NCBI GenBank assembly: GCA_029266425.1
Contig: JAQSWY010000008.1
Location: 1-64,000, forward strand
Direction: 5' to 3'
DNA length: 64,000 nucleotides
From: Xanthobacteraceae bacterium
GTDB lineage: Bacteria; Pseudomonadota; Alphaproteobacteria; Rhizobiales; Xanthobacteraceae
Both the position numbers and the translations under genes were made by a program. Of the stretch, positions 7,960 through 16,087 are shown in pieces; position 1 is the first letter of the stretch, and each line of letters begins with the position of its first letter. The notes below the pieces were generated by a model. It was given only the letters and a program-made list of their open reading frames with translations, was not told the DNA's origin and searched no databases.

Positions 7960-8002
7960 TTGACATGTTCGCGTCACAATAATATGGGGCGGTATTACCG
8001 CC
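7960..8002 (+). promoter_or_regulatory. Possible sigma-70 promoter with palindromic operator
   Basis: Within the otherwise featureless gap 7770-8084 there is TTGACA at 7960-7965, a 17-base spacer and TATGGG at 7983-7988. Overlapping the downstream edge is a perfect inverted repeat GGCGGT-ATT-ACCGCC (7988-8002). The position, about 90 bases before the start of the DUF6600 gene, suits a repressor site over the transcription start. The -10 box is poor, so this is tentative. Confidence 0.4.
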
Positions 8003-8084
8003 ACAATTATCTCTATTGCTTGGCAACCAAACGGAGACGTTCGCGTTAGTCCCTGCCTTCTCGTATGCGTAGAGGATCTTGGTT

Positions 8085-10139
8085 ATGATGAATTCTGGAA
8101 GCCGCTGGCTCGTTGCCGGCTTGGCGGCAAGCTTCCTCACCAGCTCGCTCGTGCCGCCTGCCAATGCCGAGACCTCTGCGATACGCCTGGCACAGGCCAG
8201 CCCCCGGGCGGGTGCGACGGTGGATATCAACGTATTCTACGACCAGCTTGCCGATCAGGGCACCTGGGTGGAGCATCCCGACTATCGCTACGTCTTCATT
8301 CCCGCCGATGTCGGCCAAGGCTGGCGGCCCTATCAGCAGGGTCGCTGGGTCTGGACCGACAACTATGGCTGGTACTGGGATTCCGACGAACCCTTCGCCT
8401 GGGCGACCTATCATTACGGCCGCTGGAGCTATGATCCGGCCTATGGCTGGTTCTGGGTGCCGGGCGACACGTGGGCTCCCGCCTGGGTGAAGTGGCGACG
8501 GGGCGGCGGGCGCACCGGCTGGGCGCCGATCGCGCCGGACCGCGTCGGCTTCGCGACGGGTCGGGCAACACATTACGATGCCCCCATCGCGGAGAGCTGG
8601 GTCTTCGTCGAGGACCAGTACATGGGCGAGCCGGACGTCGGCGTCTATGCGGCCCCGATTCCCGAGATCAGCGTCTATCTGCGCACCGCGACACGGGAGT
8701 ACGAGCCGAGCTGGCAGGATGGCTATTACGTCAATCGCAGCATCGAACGCCGCGAATATGACCGTGTGGCTCGGACCCGCATCGTCGACTATCAGGTCGT
8801 GCAGGTGGATCGCCGCGACGACCTTTTCTATGACGACAATAGCGGGCGCCTCGGCATCTTCGCGCCCCGCATCGCGTTCGACGACCGCGTCCGGCCCCCT
8901 CGCCGCGTGGTGCGGACGATCGAGCCTGACCGGCGCGTGGTCGTCCGCCAATATGTGCGCGACGATACGCCGGGACAGTTCGCACCGTCCGCCGCTCTCC
9001 TGTCAGCGCTCGATGACAACCGCCGGCGCGAACTGCGCGAACACCGTTGGTCGGATCGCGACCGCTACCGGCGCGAGATGGATCAGCTGGAACGCGAGCG
9101 CGGCGACCGGATTCGGGAGCTTCGGCGGGAAGCGGACGCGCGCTCCGACGTGTTCGAGCGTGAGCGCCGCGAGGGGATCGAACAGCGACGCCAGAGCCTG
9201 GAGCGCTTCAATCAAGAGCGTCGCGAAAGGGCGCGCAGCGTGCAGGCTCCGGGCGGTGCCCCGCGTGGCGACCAGCCGGGCGCTGGAACACCCGGCGGGC
9301 CGGACCAACCCGGTCAAGGGCGCCAGCCGGATCGCCGGCCGGGCACACAGCCGGATAGCGACCAGCAGCGGCCGGACGCCGATCAGCAGCGCCGGCAAAT
9401 GGATCAACAGCGGACGATCCAGCAGCAGCAGGATCGCCGGCCGGGAACACAGCCGGACATCGACCAGCAGCGACCGGATACTGACCAGCAGCGCCGGCAA
9501 CCGGATCAACAGCGGACGATCCAGCAGCAGCAGGATCGCCGGCCCGACGCACAGCCGGGCCGTGATCCGCAGCGGCCGGACGCCGGCCAACAGCGCCAGC
9601 AGCCGGAGCAGCGTCGGCAGCAGAGGCCGGACGCGGAGCAGCAGCGGCAGCAGCCGGACCAGCAGCGCCGGCAAATGGATCAACAGCGGCAGCAGCAGCC
9701 GGATCGCCGGCCGGGCACGCAGCCGAGCGACCAGCAGCGGCCGGATACTGACCAGCAGCGCCGACAGCCGGACCAGCGGAATATCCAGCAGCAACAGGAT
9801 CGCCGCCCCGATGCGCAGCCGGGCCGCGACCCGCAGCGGCCGGATGCCGGCCAGCAACGCCAGCAGCCGGAGCAGCGTCGGCAGCAGAGGCCGGACGCGG
9901 AGCAGCAGCGGCAGCAGCCGGACCAGCGTCGTCAGCAGCGGCCGGATGCGGAACCGCAGGGGCAGCAGCGCCAGCAGCCGGAGCAGCGTCGTCAGCAGCG
10001 GCCCGACGCGGAGCCGCAGGGGCAGCAGCAACAACAGGAGAGGCGGCGGCCCGAACGGCCTGCCGGGCAGCAAGGTGGATCGCCTGGGACCGACGATGCA
10101 AAGCCGGATCCACGCCGCCAGCCGGTTCCGCCGCAATAG
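8085..10139 (+). CDS. Exported DUF6600-type protein with long Gln/Arg/Pro repeat tail
   Basis: The 684-residue protein has an N-terminal signal peptide ending near PPANA (about residue 28). An aromatic domain rich in YGW and W-x-W units follows (about 45-150; for example RWVWTDNYGWYWD and YGWFWVPGDTW), as in DUF6600 proteins. Then comes a charged middle region (about 150-400), with a predicted coiled coil near residues 320-390 (RREMDQLERERGDRIREL). The last 280 residues are almost only Q, R, P and D in recurring units such as QQRPDADQQRR and QPEQRRQQRPDAE. The ATG at 8085 has AGAGGA eight bases upstream; the ATG at 8088 is also possible. A role at the cell surface or in the periplasm is likely, but no function is known to me. 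The tail is a hotspot for length change. Confidence 0.8.
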   Translation: MMNSGSRWLVAGLAASFLTSSLVPPANAETSAIRLAQASPRAGATVDINVFYDQLADQGTWVEHPDYRYVFIPADVGQGWRPYQQGRWVWTDNYGWYWDSDEPFAWATYHYGRWSYDPAYGWFWVPGDTWAPAWVKWRRGGGRTGWAPIAPDRVGFATGRATHYDAPIAESWVFVEDQYMGEPDVGVYAAPIPEISVYLRTATREYEPSWQDGYYVNRSIERREYDRVARTRIVDYQVVQVDRRDDLFYDDNSGRLGIFAPRIAFDDRVRPPRRVVRTIEPDRRVVVRQYVRDDTPGQFAPSAALLSALDDNRRRELREHRWSDRDRYRREMDQLERERGDRIRELRREADARSDVFERERREGIEQRRQSLERFNQERRERARSVQAPGGAPRGDQPGAGTPGGPDQPGQGRQPDRRPGTQPDSDQQRPDADQQRRQMDQQRTIQQQQDRRPGTQPDIDQQRPDTDQQRRQPDQQRTIQQQQDRRPDAQPGRDPQRPDAGQQRQQPEQRRQQRPDAEQQRQQPDQQRRQMDQQRQQQPDRRPGTQPSDQQRPDTDQQRRQPDQRNIQQQQDRRPDAQPGRDPQRPDAGQQRQQPEQRRQQRPDAEQQRQQPDQRRQQRPDAEPQGQQRQQPEQRRQQRPDAEPQGQQQQQERRRPERPAGQQGGSPGTDDAKPDPRRQPVPPQ
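9541..9927 (+). repeat. Internal near-identical repeat units inside the DUF6600 gene
   Basis: Bases 9541-9663 and 9805-9927 are nearly identical at an offset of 264 bases (88 codons). They include a run of about 70 bases with no difference seen. Shorter copies of the same GCAGCAGC/CCGGACGCC units fill 9300-10070. The offset is a multiple of three, so the frame is kept. This is coding tandem expansion and not a CRISPR array. Confidence 0.85.
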
Positions 10140-10172
10140 CGGCACGGGATGCCTGTCGAGACGATGATCGCT

Positions 10173-10217
10173 CGACACCCGCGGTTTGCGACATGTCGCA
10201 CCCGCGGGTGTCGTTTT
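10173..10217. terminator. Bidirectional terminator hairpin with nested palindrome
   Basis: A 12-bp stem, CGACACCCGCGG (10173-10184) with CCGCGGGTGTCG (10202-10213), is followed by TTTT. The loop itself contains the 14-base perfect palindrome TGCGACATGTCGCA (10187-10200). It lies between the convergent DUF6600 and flavin monooxygenase genes. Confidence 0.75.
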
Positions 10218-10247
10218 CATTGCGCACCATCGGGTGCGCGAGCGCCT

Positions 10248-11762
10248 CTAGTGAGACCACGACACCAGATAGCTCGCCAGATGGGCGTCGAGGGCGTCCA
10301 TCGTGGCCTCATTGAGCGGGGTGGCGCGGAACCCGATGAAGCCGTCCGGCCGGACCAGGATGGCGCCGCCATCGGGCACGCCGGCCGCGGGGGCGTCGAA
10401 GCCCTCGCTTGAGGCTTCGACGACCGAAACCAGCCCGTCCCAGCGTGTGCGCAGATGGTCGAGGTGCGGTGCCTCACCGAACACGATCAGATGGTGGCCG
10501 GAGCCACCGAGGCGATGGCGGGCTGGGAAGCGCTCTCCCGGCGCCGGGCCTTCCGCATCTGTGCCGGCCTGGCCCACGAGCGCGCTCCCCGCATAGGACA
10601 GGTCGAGCATCGAGCGTCGGCGCACCGTCGCCATGCCCTTTTCCGGATCGACGGGCGGCAGGGTCGGCGTGCCGTGGCTTCGGCACATCGCGACCAGCTC
10701 CATCACGGCTTTATGGACCTCGTCGGAGACCTCCAGCACGTGGCGGTCCGCCGCGCCGCGCTCGACCGCGTAGCTGTCCAGCAGCGCCGGCTTGCCCGCT
10801 CCGCGCACGACGAGGGCGAGTTTCCAGGCTATGTCGGCGGCATCCATGAATGCCGCATTGACCCCTTCGCCGCCCATCGGGCTGGAGAGGTGCGCGGCAT
10901 CGCCCAGCAGGAAGCGCCGCCCATCGCTCAGGCGCTCGGCGGCGCGCATGTGCATGTTGAAATAGGAGACCCAGCGCAGATCGTACATGCCGAGATCGAC
11001 GCCGGCGCGACGATTGAGCAACTCGCTCAATTCGGCCGGGCTAGGCAGCTCGGAGCGCGTGTCGGCTTCGTCGCGATTGACGAAGATCAGCCAGCGCTCG
11101 TCCGGCAGCGGCGAGACGAGCACGAAGCCTTCGGCGCCCACGATGACCCGCCCGCATTCCGGTTGGTACGGCAGCCGGTGCTTCATGTCGGCGACGATGT
11201 ATCGGCCGCCATAGGTGTCCCCCGCGAGATGCTCGTGCATCGATTGCCGCGTTATGGAGTGCGCGCCGCCCGCGCCCAGCACATACGACGTGGTGAAGAC
11301 CTCTTCCCGGCCGCCGGCCTCAACCGTCACCCGCAGGCCGGCCGCATCGTCCTCGATCGCCTTCACTTCCGTGCCGTACTCGATCCCGACGCCAAGGCTC
11401 GCCAGATGCTCGCGCAGGATAGCTTCGGTGTGCCACTGCGGCAGGCTGCACTGGAATTCGTACTTGCAGCCGATATCGGCAAGGCTCATGGCCGCGAGCT
11501 GGGTGAGACCGGGGCCGAGCAGGTGCACCTGCTTGATGTGCACGCCGGCGCGAAGGAACGGCTCGATCAGGCCGCCACGGTCGATGAGCTCGAGCACCGC
11601 GGGCTGCAAAGCGGTGCCGCGGGTCTCGTGATGCGGCTCCAACCTGCTCTCCACGATGCGTGGCGTGACGCCGTGGCGAACAAGTTCGCACGCCGCGAAC
11701 AATCCGGCTGGGCCGGCTCCCACGATCAGGACGGTCGGTTCGGCCGAGCTCTCGCCTTGCAT
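10248..11762 (-). CDS. FAD-dependent aromatic-ring-type monooxygenase
   Basis: The 504-residue protein belongs to the class A flavoprotein monooxygenases (PheA/TfdB/RdmE group), which hydroxylate phenols or polyketides with NAD(P)H and O2. The N-terminus shows VLIVGAGPAGLFAACELVRH, the GxGxxG ADP-binding site, and a later GDAAHLSSPMGGEGVNAA is the second FAD motif. A thioredoxin-like C-terminal domain is expected in the last 100 residues. The ATG at 11762 follows GGGAGGAG; the open frame upstream of it is antisense to the SMP-30 gene. It forms a likely operon with the SMP-30 hydrolase (25-base gap), suggesting a small catabolic unit. The substrate is not deducible. Confidence 0.88.
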   Translation of the reverse strand: MQGESSAEPTVLIVGAGPAGLFAACELVRHGVTPRIVESRLEPHHETRGTALQPAVLELIDRGGLIEPFLRAGVHIKQVHLLGPGLTQLAAMSLADIGCKYEFQCSLPQWHTEAILREHLASLGVGIEYGTEVKAIEDDAAGLRVTVEAGGREEVFTTSYVLGAGGAHSITRQSMHEHLAGDTYGGRYIVADMKHRLPYQPECGRVIVGAEGFVLVSPLPDERWLIFVNRDEADTRSELPSPAELSELLNRRAGVDLGMYDLRWVSYFNMHMRAAERLSDGRRFLLGDAAHLSSPMGGEGVNAAFMDAADIAWKLALVVRGAGKPALLDSYAVERGAADRHVLEVSDEVHKAVMELVAMCRSHGTPTLPPVDPEKGMATVRRRSMLDLSYAGSALVGQAGTDAEGPAPGERFPARHRLGGSGHHLIVFGEAPHLDHLRTRWDGLVSVVEASSEGFDAPAAGVPDGGAILVRPDGFIGFRATPLNEATMDALDAHLASYLVSWSH

Positions 11763-11787
11763 CCCAAAACTCCTCCCGGTTCCGCGC

Positions 11788-12696
11788 TTACGGCCGCAGC
11801 GCGCCTTGCGCATTGACATACATCGCATAGAGCGAGGTCTGCGCGGTGATGAACAGCCGATTGCGCTTGCGCCCACCGAAGCAGACATTGGAGACGAGCT
11901 CCGGAATCGGGATCGTTCCGATATGGGCGCCGTCCGGCGCGTAGCAGTGGACGCCGCCAAAGGCCGAGGTCCACACATTCCCGTTCGCGTCAATGCGGAA
12001 GCCGTCATAAGCACCGGCCTGCAGCGTGGCGAAGACGCGCGGACTGGCGATCGCGCCGTCGGTCCTCACCTCATAGGCGGTGATCGTGCGGGCATGGCCT
12101 TCGACGTGGCTCGACCCCGTGTCGCTGACATAGAGGATCCGCTCGTCGGGCGAGAAGGCAAGGCCGTTGGGCTGCACGCGATCGGTCACGACCGCGGCGA
12201 GCGCGCCGGTGGCCGGATCGAGGCGGTAGATGTTCGCTCGGCCGATTTCCGACGGCGCGGCGTCGCCTTCATATTCGCCGTCGATGCCGTAGGTCGGATC
12301 GCTGAACCAGATGCTGCCGTCCGATTTCACCACGATGTCATTCGGCGAGTTGAATCGTCGGTTCTCGAAATGCGTGGCGAGGGCGACGACACTTCCATCG
12401 AACTCGGTGCGAGTGATCCGCCTGCCCTTGTGCTCGCACGAGAGCATCCGCCCTTCGCGATCGACGGTGTTGCCGTTGCCGTTGCCGGAAGGCGAGCGGA
12501 ACACCGAAACGACGCCGCTGGTCTCGTCGTAGCGCATGAGCTGGTCGTTCGGAATGTCGGAGAAGACGAGATAGCGCCCGGCCGGGAAATAGGCCGGCCC
12601 CTCCAGCCATCGCCCGCCCGTCCAAAGCCGCTCGAGCTTCGCGTGACCGATGACCAGCTTGCCGAAGCGCGGATCGAGAATCTCAAACTCGCTCAT
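11788..12696 (-). CDS. SMP-30/gluconolactonase family hydrolase
   Basis: The 302-residue protein is a six-bladed beta-propeller lactonase-type hydrolase (SMP-30/gluconolactonase/LRE). The metal-binding positions are represented by WLEGPAYFP (Glu), FNSPNDIVVKSDGSIWFSDP (Asn) and PNGLAFSPDERILYVSDT (Asn and Asp). Such enzymes hydrolyse sugar lactones or other esters with a divalent metal. The ATG at 12696 was preferred to an upstream in-frame ATG at 12726 because homology begins at MSEFEILDPRFGKL. It precedes the flavin monooxygenase gene in the same direction, so the pair may open a lactone or ester and then oxidise a product. The stretch 12697-12939 behind the AraC gene shows no gene. Confidence 0.85.
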   Translation of the reverse strand: MSEFEILDPRFGKLVIGHAKLERLWTGGRWLEGPAYFPAGRYLVFSDIPNDQLMRYDETSGVVSVFRSPSGNGNGNTVDREGRMLSCEHKGRRITRTEFDGSVVALATHFENRRFNSPNDIVVKSDGSIWFSDPTYGIDGEYEGDAAPSEIGRANIYRLDPATGALAAVVTDRVQPNGLAFSPDERILYVSDTGSSHVEGHARTITAYEVRTDGAIASPRVFATLQAGAYDGFRIDANGNVWTSAFGGVHCYAPDGAHIGTIPIPELVSNVCFGGRKRNRLFITAQTSLYAMYVNAQGALRP

Positions 12697-12939
12697 GTCC
12701 GCCCTCGTGTCCGCGCCGCGCGGCATCGGTGCCAGCCGTTTCGGGCGGGGAGCTTAGTGTCACGTCGCTACCGCCTCAAGCTCCTGTCCGGCCTGATCCG
12801 CGGCAGGAGCAGAGTGGTCCACTGGCCGAACGCGAGCAGGACCGCGACGACGACCGGCGCCGGACCACGCGCCGTTCATTAGCTAGTAGATCAGGAAATA
12901 GATGACCCACACCGAGCCGGCGCCGCACCACGTGAGCCG

Positions 12940-13932
12940 CTATCCGCGATAGCTGCTCGGAGGGGCGCCAAACACGCGCTTGAAGGCCCGGCTGAACGCC
13001 GCCTCCGATTCATAGCCGAGGCGCTCGGCGGCGAGGGAGACGCGCATCCTGTCGCGCTGCAGCCACAGCCGCGCCTGGTGCATGCGGACGCGCAATATGT
13101 AGCGCGCCGGCGTCTCGCCGACGATGTCGGCGAAGCGCTTGGCGAAGCCCGAGCGCGACGCCCCCATGATCCTGGCCAGCGCGGCGACGGTCCAGTCATG
13201 TTCCGGATTGAGGTGGATCGCCGCCAGTACCCGGCCGACATCCGGCTCGCGGACCGCCGCCAGCCAGCCGGTGGCGTCGCCGCAGCCATGCTCCACCCAG
13301 GTGCGGATCAGGCTCGCCGCCAGCACATCGGCAAGCCGGGCAAGGATGCCGGCGGCCCCTACCCGGTCGAGCTCGGTCTCGCGCGCCATGGCCTGCATCA
13401 GATGCGGCAGCGCCGGCTCGTGCTGCTCGAGATCGCAAGCCCGCATCACCTCGGGCATCAGCTGCGCAAGCGGATGCATGGCATCGATGTTGAAGTGCAG
13501 CGAGCCGCAGAACAGCAGGCAAACCTCGCCTGCACCGCCGCCATCCACCGCAAACACATTCTCGCAGATCGGCGAGCGCCGGCAGGTTCCCGCCTGCACC
13601 GGGGAAACCCCGGGCGCACTGGCCAAGAGATGCGCCGTGCCCCGCGGCAGCAGCACTGCATCGCCGGCTTTCAGCTCGGTCCAGTCGGCCCGGTCGCAGC
13701 GCAGCCAGCAGCCCATGTTCGACACGAAATGAAGGCGTGCCGCCTGCTGCTGCGGGAAAGACAGCGCCCAGGGCTCAGCCATGCGGTAGCGGCTGTAGTC
13801 GACGCCGTCGAGGCGCAGGCCGCGCAGCATCTCGGTGAGCGGATCGCTCGGACATGATGCGCCGGGCGCCGGGACACCGGATTTCGCCGCGCCCGATGTT
13901 CCAGTGCGGGATTTGGACGATCGATCAAGCAT
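12940..13932 (-). CDS. AraC-family regulator with cupin domain
   Basis: About 330 residues. The first half has a cupin-like sensor domain (LKAGDAVLLPRGTAHLL near residue 105-120, followed by a Cys-containing loop). The C-terminal hundred residues carry the two AraC helix-turn-helix motifs, including WTVAALARIMGASRSGFAKR and SLAAERLGYESEAAFSRAFK. It resembles the RipA/cupin_6 subgroup of AraC proteins that control adjacent exporters or monooxygenases. The gene is divergent from the MFS gene at 14008 with 75 bases between them, so control of that exporter is the natural inference. The ATG at 13932 was chosen; a frame upstream to 13992 is open but crosses the promoter region. Confidence 0.82.
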   Translation of the reverse strand: MLDRSSKSRTGTSGAAKSGVPAPGASCPSDPLTEMLRGLRLDGVDYSRYRMAEPWALSFPQQQAARLHFVSNMGCWLRCDRADWTELKAGDAVLLPRGTAHLLASAPGVSPVQAGTCRRSPICENVFAVDGGGAGEVCLLFCGSLHFNIDAMHPLAQLMPEVMRACDLEQHEPALPHLMQAMARETELDRVGAAGILARLADVLAASLIRTWVEHGCGDATGWLAAVREPDVGRVLAAIHLNPEHDWTVAALARIMGASRSGFAKRFADIVGETPARYILRVRMHQARLWLQRDRMRVSLAAERLGYESEAAFSRAFKRVFGAPPSSYRG

Positions 13933-14007
13933 TGGACATTTTCTAGCATGTAAACGCCAAGCGGTCAGTCCTAATCTCGCGGTCCGATACAACTCCCGAG
14001 GTTTTCC

Positions 14008-15204
14008 ATGACCGATTCCACCGCGGCGTCCGCAGACGCCGCCGTCGAGACCGCCGCGGCCGCCTGGCCGGCCATCGTCTCGCTCTCACTCGGCGTCTTC
14101 GCCCTCGTCACCGCCGAGTTCCTGCCGGCCTCCATCCTGACGCCGATGGCGCGCGACCTTTCGATCAGCAACGGCCTCGCCGGCCAGGCGGTCACGGCCA
14201 CCGCCGTGGTCGGCGCCATCGCCGGACCGGCGATCGTCGTCGGCACGTCCCAATTCGACCGGCGCCTGATCCTGTGGCTGCTGACGTGCCTGCTCATCGT
14301 TTCGAACACACTCGCCGCACTGGCCTCGAACCTCCCGGTACTGTTGTTCTCGCGCATCCTGCTCGGCATCAGCCTGGGCGGCTTCTGGGCGATGTCGGCA
14401 GCGCTCGCCCTGCGGCTGGTCCCGCCGGCGCTCATGCCCCGGGCCATGGCCATCATCTTCACCGGTGTCTCGCTGGCGACGGTCTGCGCCGCCCCGGTCG
14501 GCGCCTGGATCGGCGATCGCTGGGGCTGGCGCGCCGCCTTCGTCGTCGCCGACGTGGTGGCGCTGGTCGCGCTCGCCGCGCAGCTCGTCACCGTTCCGCG
14601 CCTGCCTCCCGCCGACAAGGCGACCCTCAGCACCTTCTTCTTGCTGTTGCAGCGGCCGCGGGTGCGGAGCGTCCTCATCATCGTCGCCTTGGTCGTCTCG
14701 GCGCATTTCGCCGCCTTCACCTATGTGCGCCCCTTCCTGGAGCAAGTGCCGCGCATGGACGTGGACACGATTTCGCTGGCGCTGCTCGCCTACGGGATCG
14801 GCGGCTTCTTCGGCAATCTGGTCGGCGGCTTCCTCGCCGAGCGCAGCGAACGGACCGCCGTGGTGTTCGCCTCGGCGCTGATCGCAGTCTCGGCGCTGGT
14901 GCTGGTGCTGCTCGGCGTCTCGATGGGCCTTTCCGGCACCGCGACCGCGCTGTGGGGTTTCGCCTTCGGTGCGTTGCCGGTCGGGGTGCAGACCTGGATC
15001 ACCCGAGCCGCGCAGGACCACGCCGAGAGCGCCGGCGGGCTCCTGCTCACCGCATTCCAGATCGCGATTGCCTCCGGCGCCGTGCTGGGCGGCTTCCTGG
15101 TGGACGGCTTCGGGCCGCATGGTCCGATCGGCTATTGCGCGATCGCGGCAGGGCTAGCCTGCCTGGTCGCACTGGCGAGCGTGCGACGGCCGGTGCTCGC
15201 CTGA
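14008..15204 (+). CDS. MFS efflux transporter (NepI/AraJ type)
   Basis: The 398-residue protein has twelve predicted transmembrane helices and the DHA1-type features of the AraJ/NepI/YdhP group. FALVTAEFLPASILTPMA lies in helix 1, RILLGISLGGFWAMSAALA in helix 4 and GDRWGWRAAF at the central motif. Family members export small hydrophilic metabolites such as nucleosides or sugars, or drugs. Divergent placement beside a cupin-type AraC regulator suggests inducible efflux of a compound the regulator senses. The substrate is unknown. The short 5' region (FALVTAEF at residue 30) is preceded by an Ala-rich cytoplasmic tail. Confidence 0.87.
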   Translation: MTDSTAASADAAVETAAAAWPAIVSLSLGVFALVTAEFLPASILTPMARDLSISNGLAGQAVTATAVVGAIAGPAIVVGTSQFDRRLILWLLTCLLIVSNTLAALASNLPVLLFSRILLGISLGGFWAMSAALALRLVPPALMPRAMAIIFTGVSLATVCAAPVGAWIGDRWGWRAAFVVADVVALVALAAQLVTVPRLPPADKATLSTFFLLLQRPRVRSVLIIVALVVSAHFAAFTYVRPFLEQVPRMDVDTISLALLAYGIGGFFGNLVGGFLAERSERTAVVFASALIAVSALVLVLLGVSMGLSGTATALWGFAFGALPVGVQTWITRAAQDHAESAGGLLLTAFQIAIASGAVLGGFLVDGFGPHGPIGYCAIAAGLACLVALASVRRPVLA

Positions 15205-15304
15205 AGCAGGACGTCGTCCCCGGGCGGGCCGCCCGCCCGGGACAGCCCTGGAACGGCAGATGCGCTCGGGGGTTAGGCTTTCACCACCGTGTAGGAAAGC
15301 CGCC

Positions 15305-15541
15305 ATGCCCCATATTCCCAACCCGCCCCGGACACCCGAGCCAGGCCGGCCGGATATCCCGCCGCCGGCCGAGAACCCCGACCGCACCCCCTCGCCTATC
15401 GAAGACCCGGGCACCCCTCCCGGCCAGTCCCCGGATATCGTCCCCGGCATCGACCAGCCCGAGGACCAACCCGGCCAGACGCCGGAGGAACTGCCGCCGG
15501 ACAGTCTTCCGCCATCGGTGCCGGACGGGCCGAACATCTGA
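15305..15541 (+). CDS. Small proline-rich acidic hypothetical protein
   Basis: The frame codes 78 residues starting MPHIPNPPRTPEPGRPDIPP and ending PPSVPDGPNI. It is dominated by Pro, Asp, Glu and Gly in PDxxP-like units and has no signal peptide or membrane segment. Similar short proline-rich proteins are found in related bacteria but have no known role. The start follows TAGGAAAG in a region just downstream of the MFS gene. The composition makes disorder likely. Confidence that it is expressed is moderate. Confidence 0.5.
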   Translation: MPHIPNPPRTPEPGRPDIPPPAENPDRTPSPIEDPGTPPGQSPDIVPGIDQPEDQPGQTPEELPPDSLPPSVPDGPNI

Positions 15542-15709
15542 CCGCCATTACCGATGAGCCTCCCCCATCGGCAATGTTCGCGCACGGGTGTACGTTCAAG
15601 CCCAGCGCCGACCTACGCCGGGCGCGGCCAGTCGGGAACGCGGCTGCAACAGACAGGAGCGGACGGGGTAAACCGTCGAGCCCAGGAACCCGCTCAAGGA
15701 GGAGGACAT

Positions 15710-16018
15710 ATGAATACCGCCAATCTTCAGCTCGAGGGATTGCTGCTCGCCATCTCCGCGCTGTGCCTGACCCTGAAGCAGAAGGGCATCCTGAGCGATG
15801 CGGAGATCGGCGAAGCGCTCCGCGCGGCGGAGACGGCGGCCAAGCTGCGCGGCGACACCTCCGAACTACGCAACGCGAATATCGACGCCATCCATTTCCC
15901 GATTCGCTTTTTGAAGCGCGCCGTGGAATCCGGGCCGGAGCCACTCGATTTCTGCCGCATCGCCTCCCGGGTCGGTTCATCCAAGCAGAATGCCCGGCTC
16001 GCCGACCCGGCGGAGTGA
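15710..16018 (+). CDS. Small helical hypothetical protein (pair with 19667-19957)
   Basis: The frame gives 102 residues from an ATG preceded by the excellent site AAGGAGGAGGA (15697-15707). Residues about 8-40 form an amphipathic helical segment with LTLKQKGILSDAEIGEAL. That pattern recurs in the small protein encoded at 19667-19957 as LALVEHGILSSDDVVDAF. The two genes bracket the phospholipase-VTT, EEP and isochorismatase genes, so they may belong to one functional group. No domain name can be assigned. Confidence 0.7.
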   Translation: MNTANLQLEGLLLAISALCLTLKQKGILSDAEIGEALRAAETAAKLRGDTSELRNANIDAIHFPIRFLKRAVESGPEPLDFCRIASRVGSSKQNARLADPAE

Positions 16019-16087
16019 TGTCCACGCCGTGATCTTTTCCGCCGATGCGGCGTTGTGTTCCGACACGGAAAAGGATGCGGAGCCGGC

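Noticed and set aside
9300..10070. Possible CRISPR-like array from regular repeats
   Set aside because: Units are of variable length, are in-frame coding, and no spacers of constant size or cas genes are present.
9003..10220. Minus-strand frame of 405 codons opposite the DUF6600 repeat tail, plus a further plus-strand frame at 8578-10167
   Set aside because: Repeats with a three-base periodicity keep all frames open; the plus frame at 8085 alone has a signal peptide and a recognisable domain.
12769..12939. Short membrane-like stretch (VWVIYFLIY) on the minus strand behind the AraC gene
   Set aside because: Too short and without a start or family match to be called a gene remnant.
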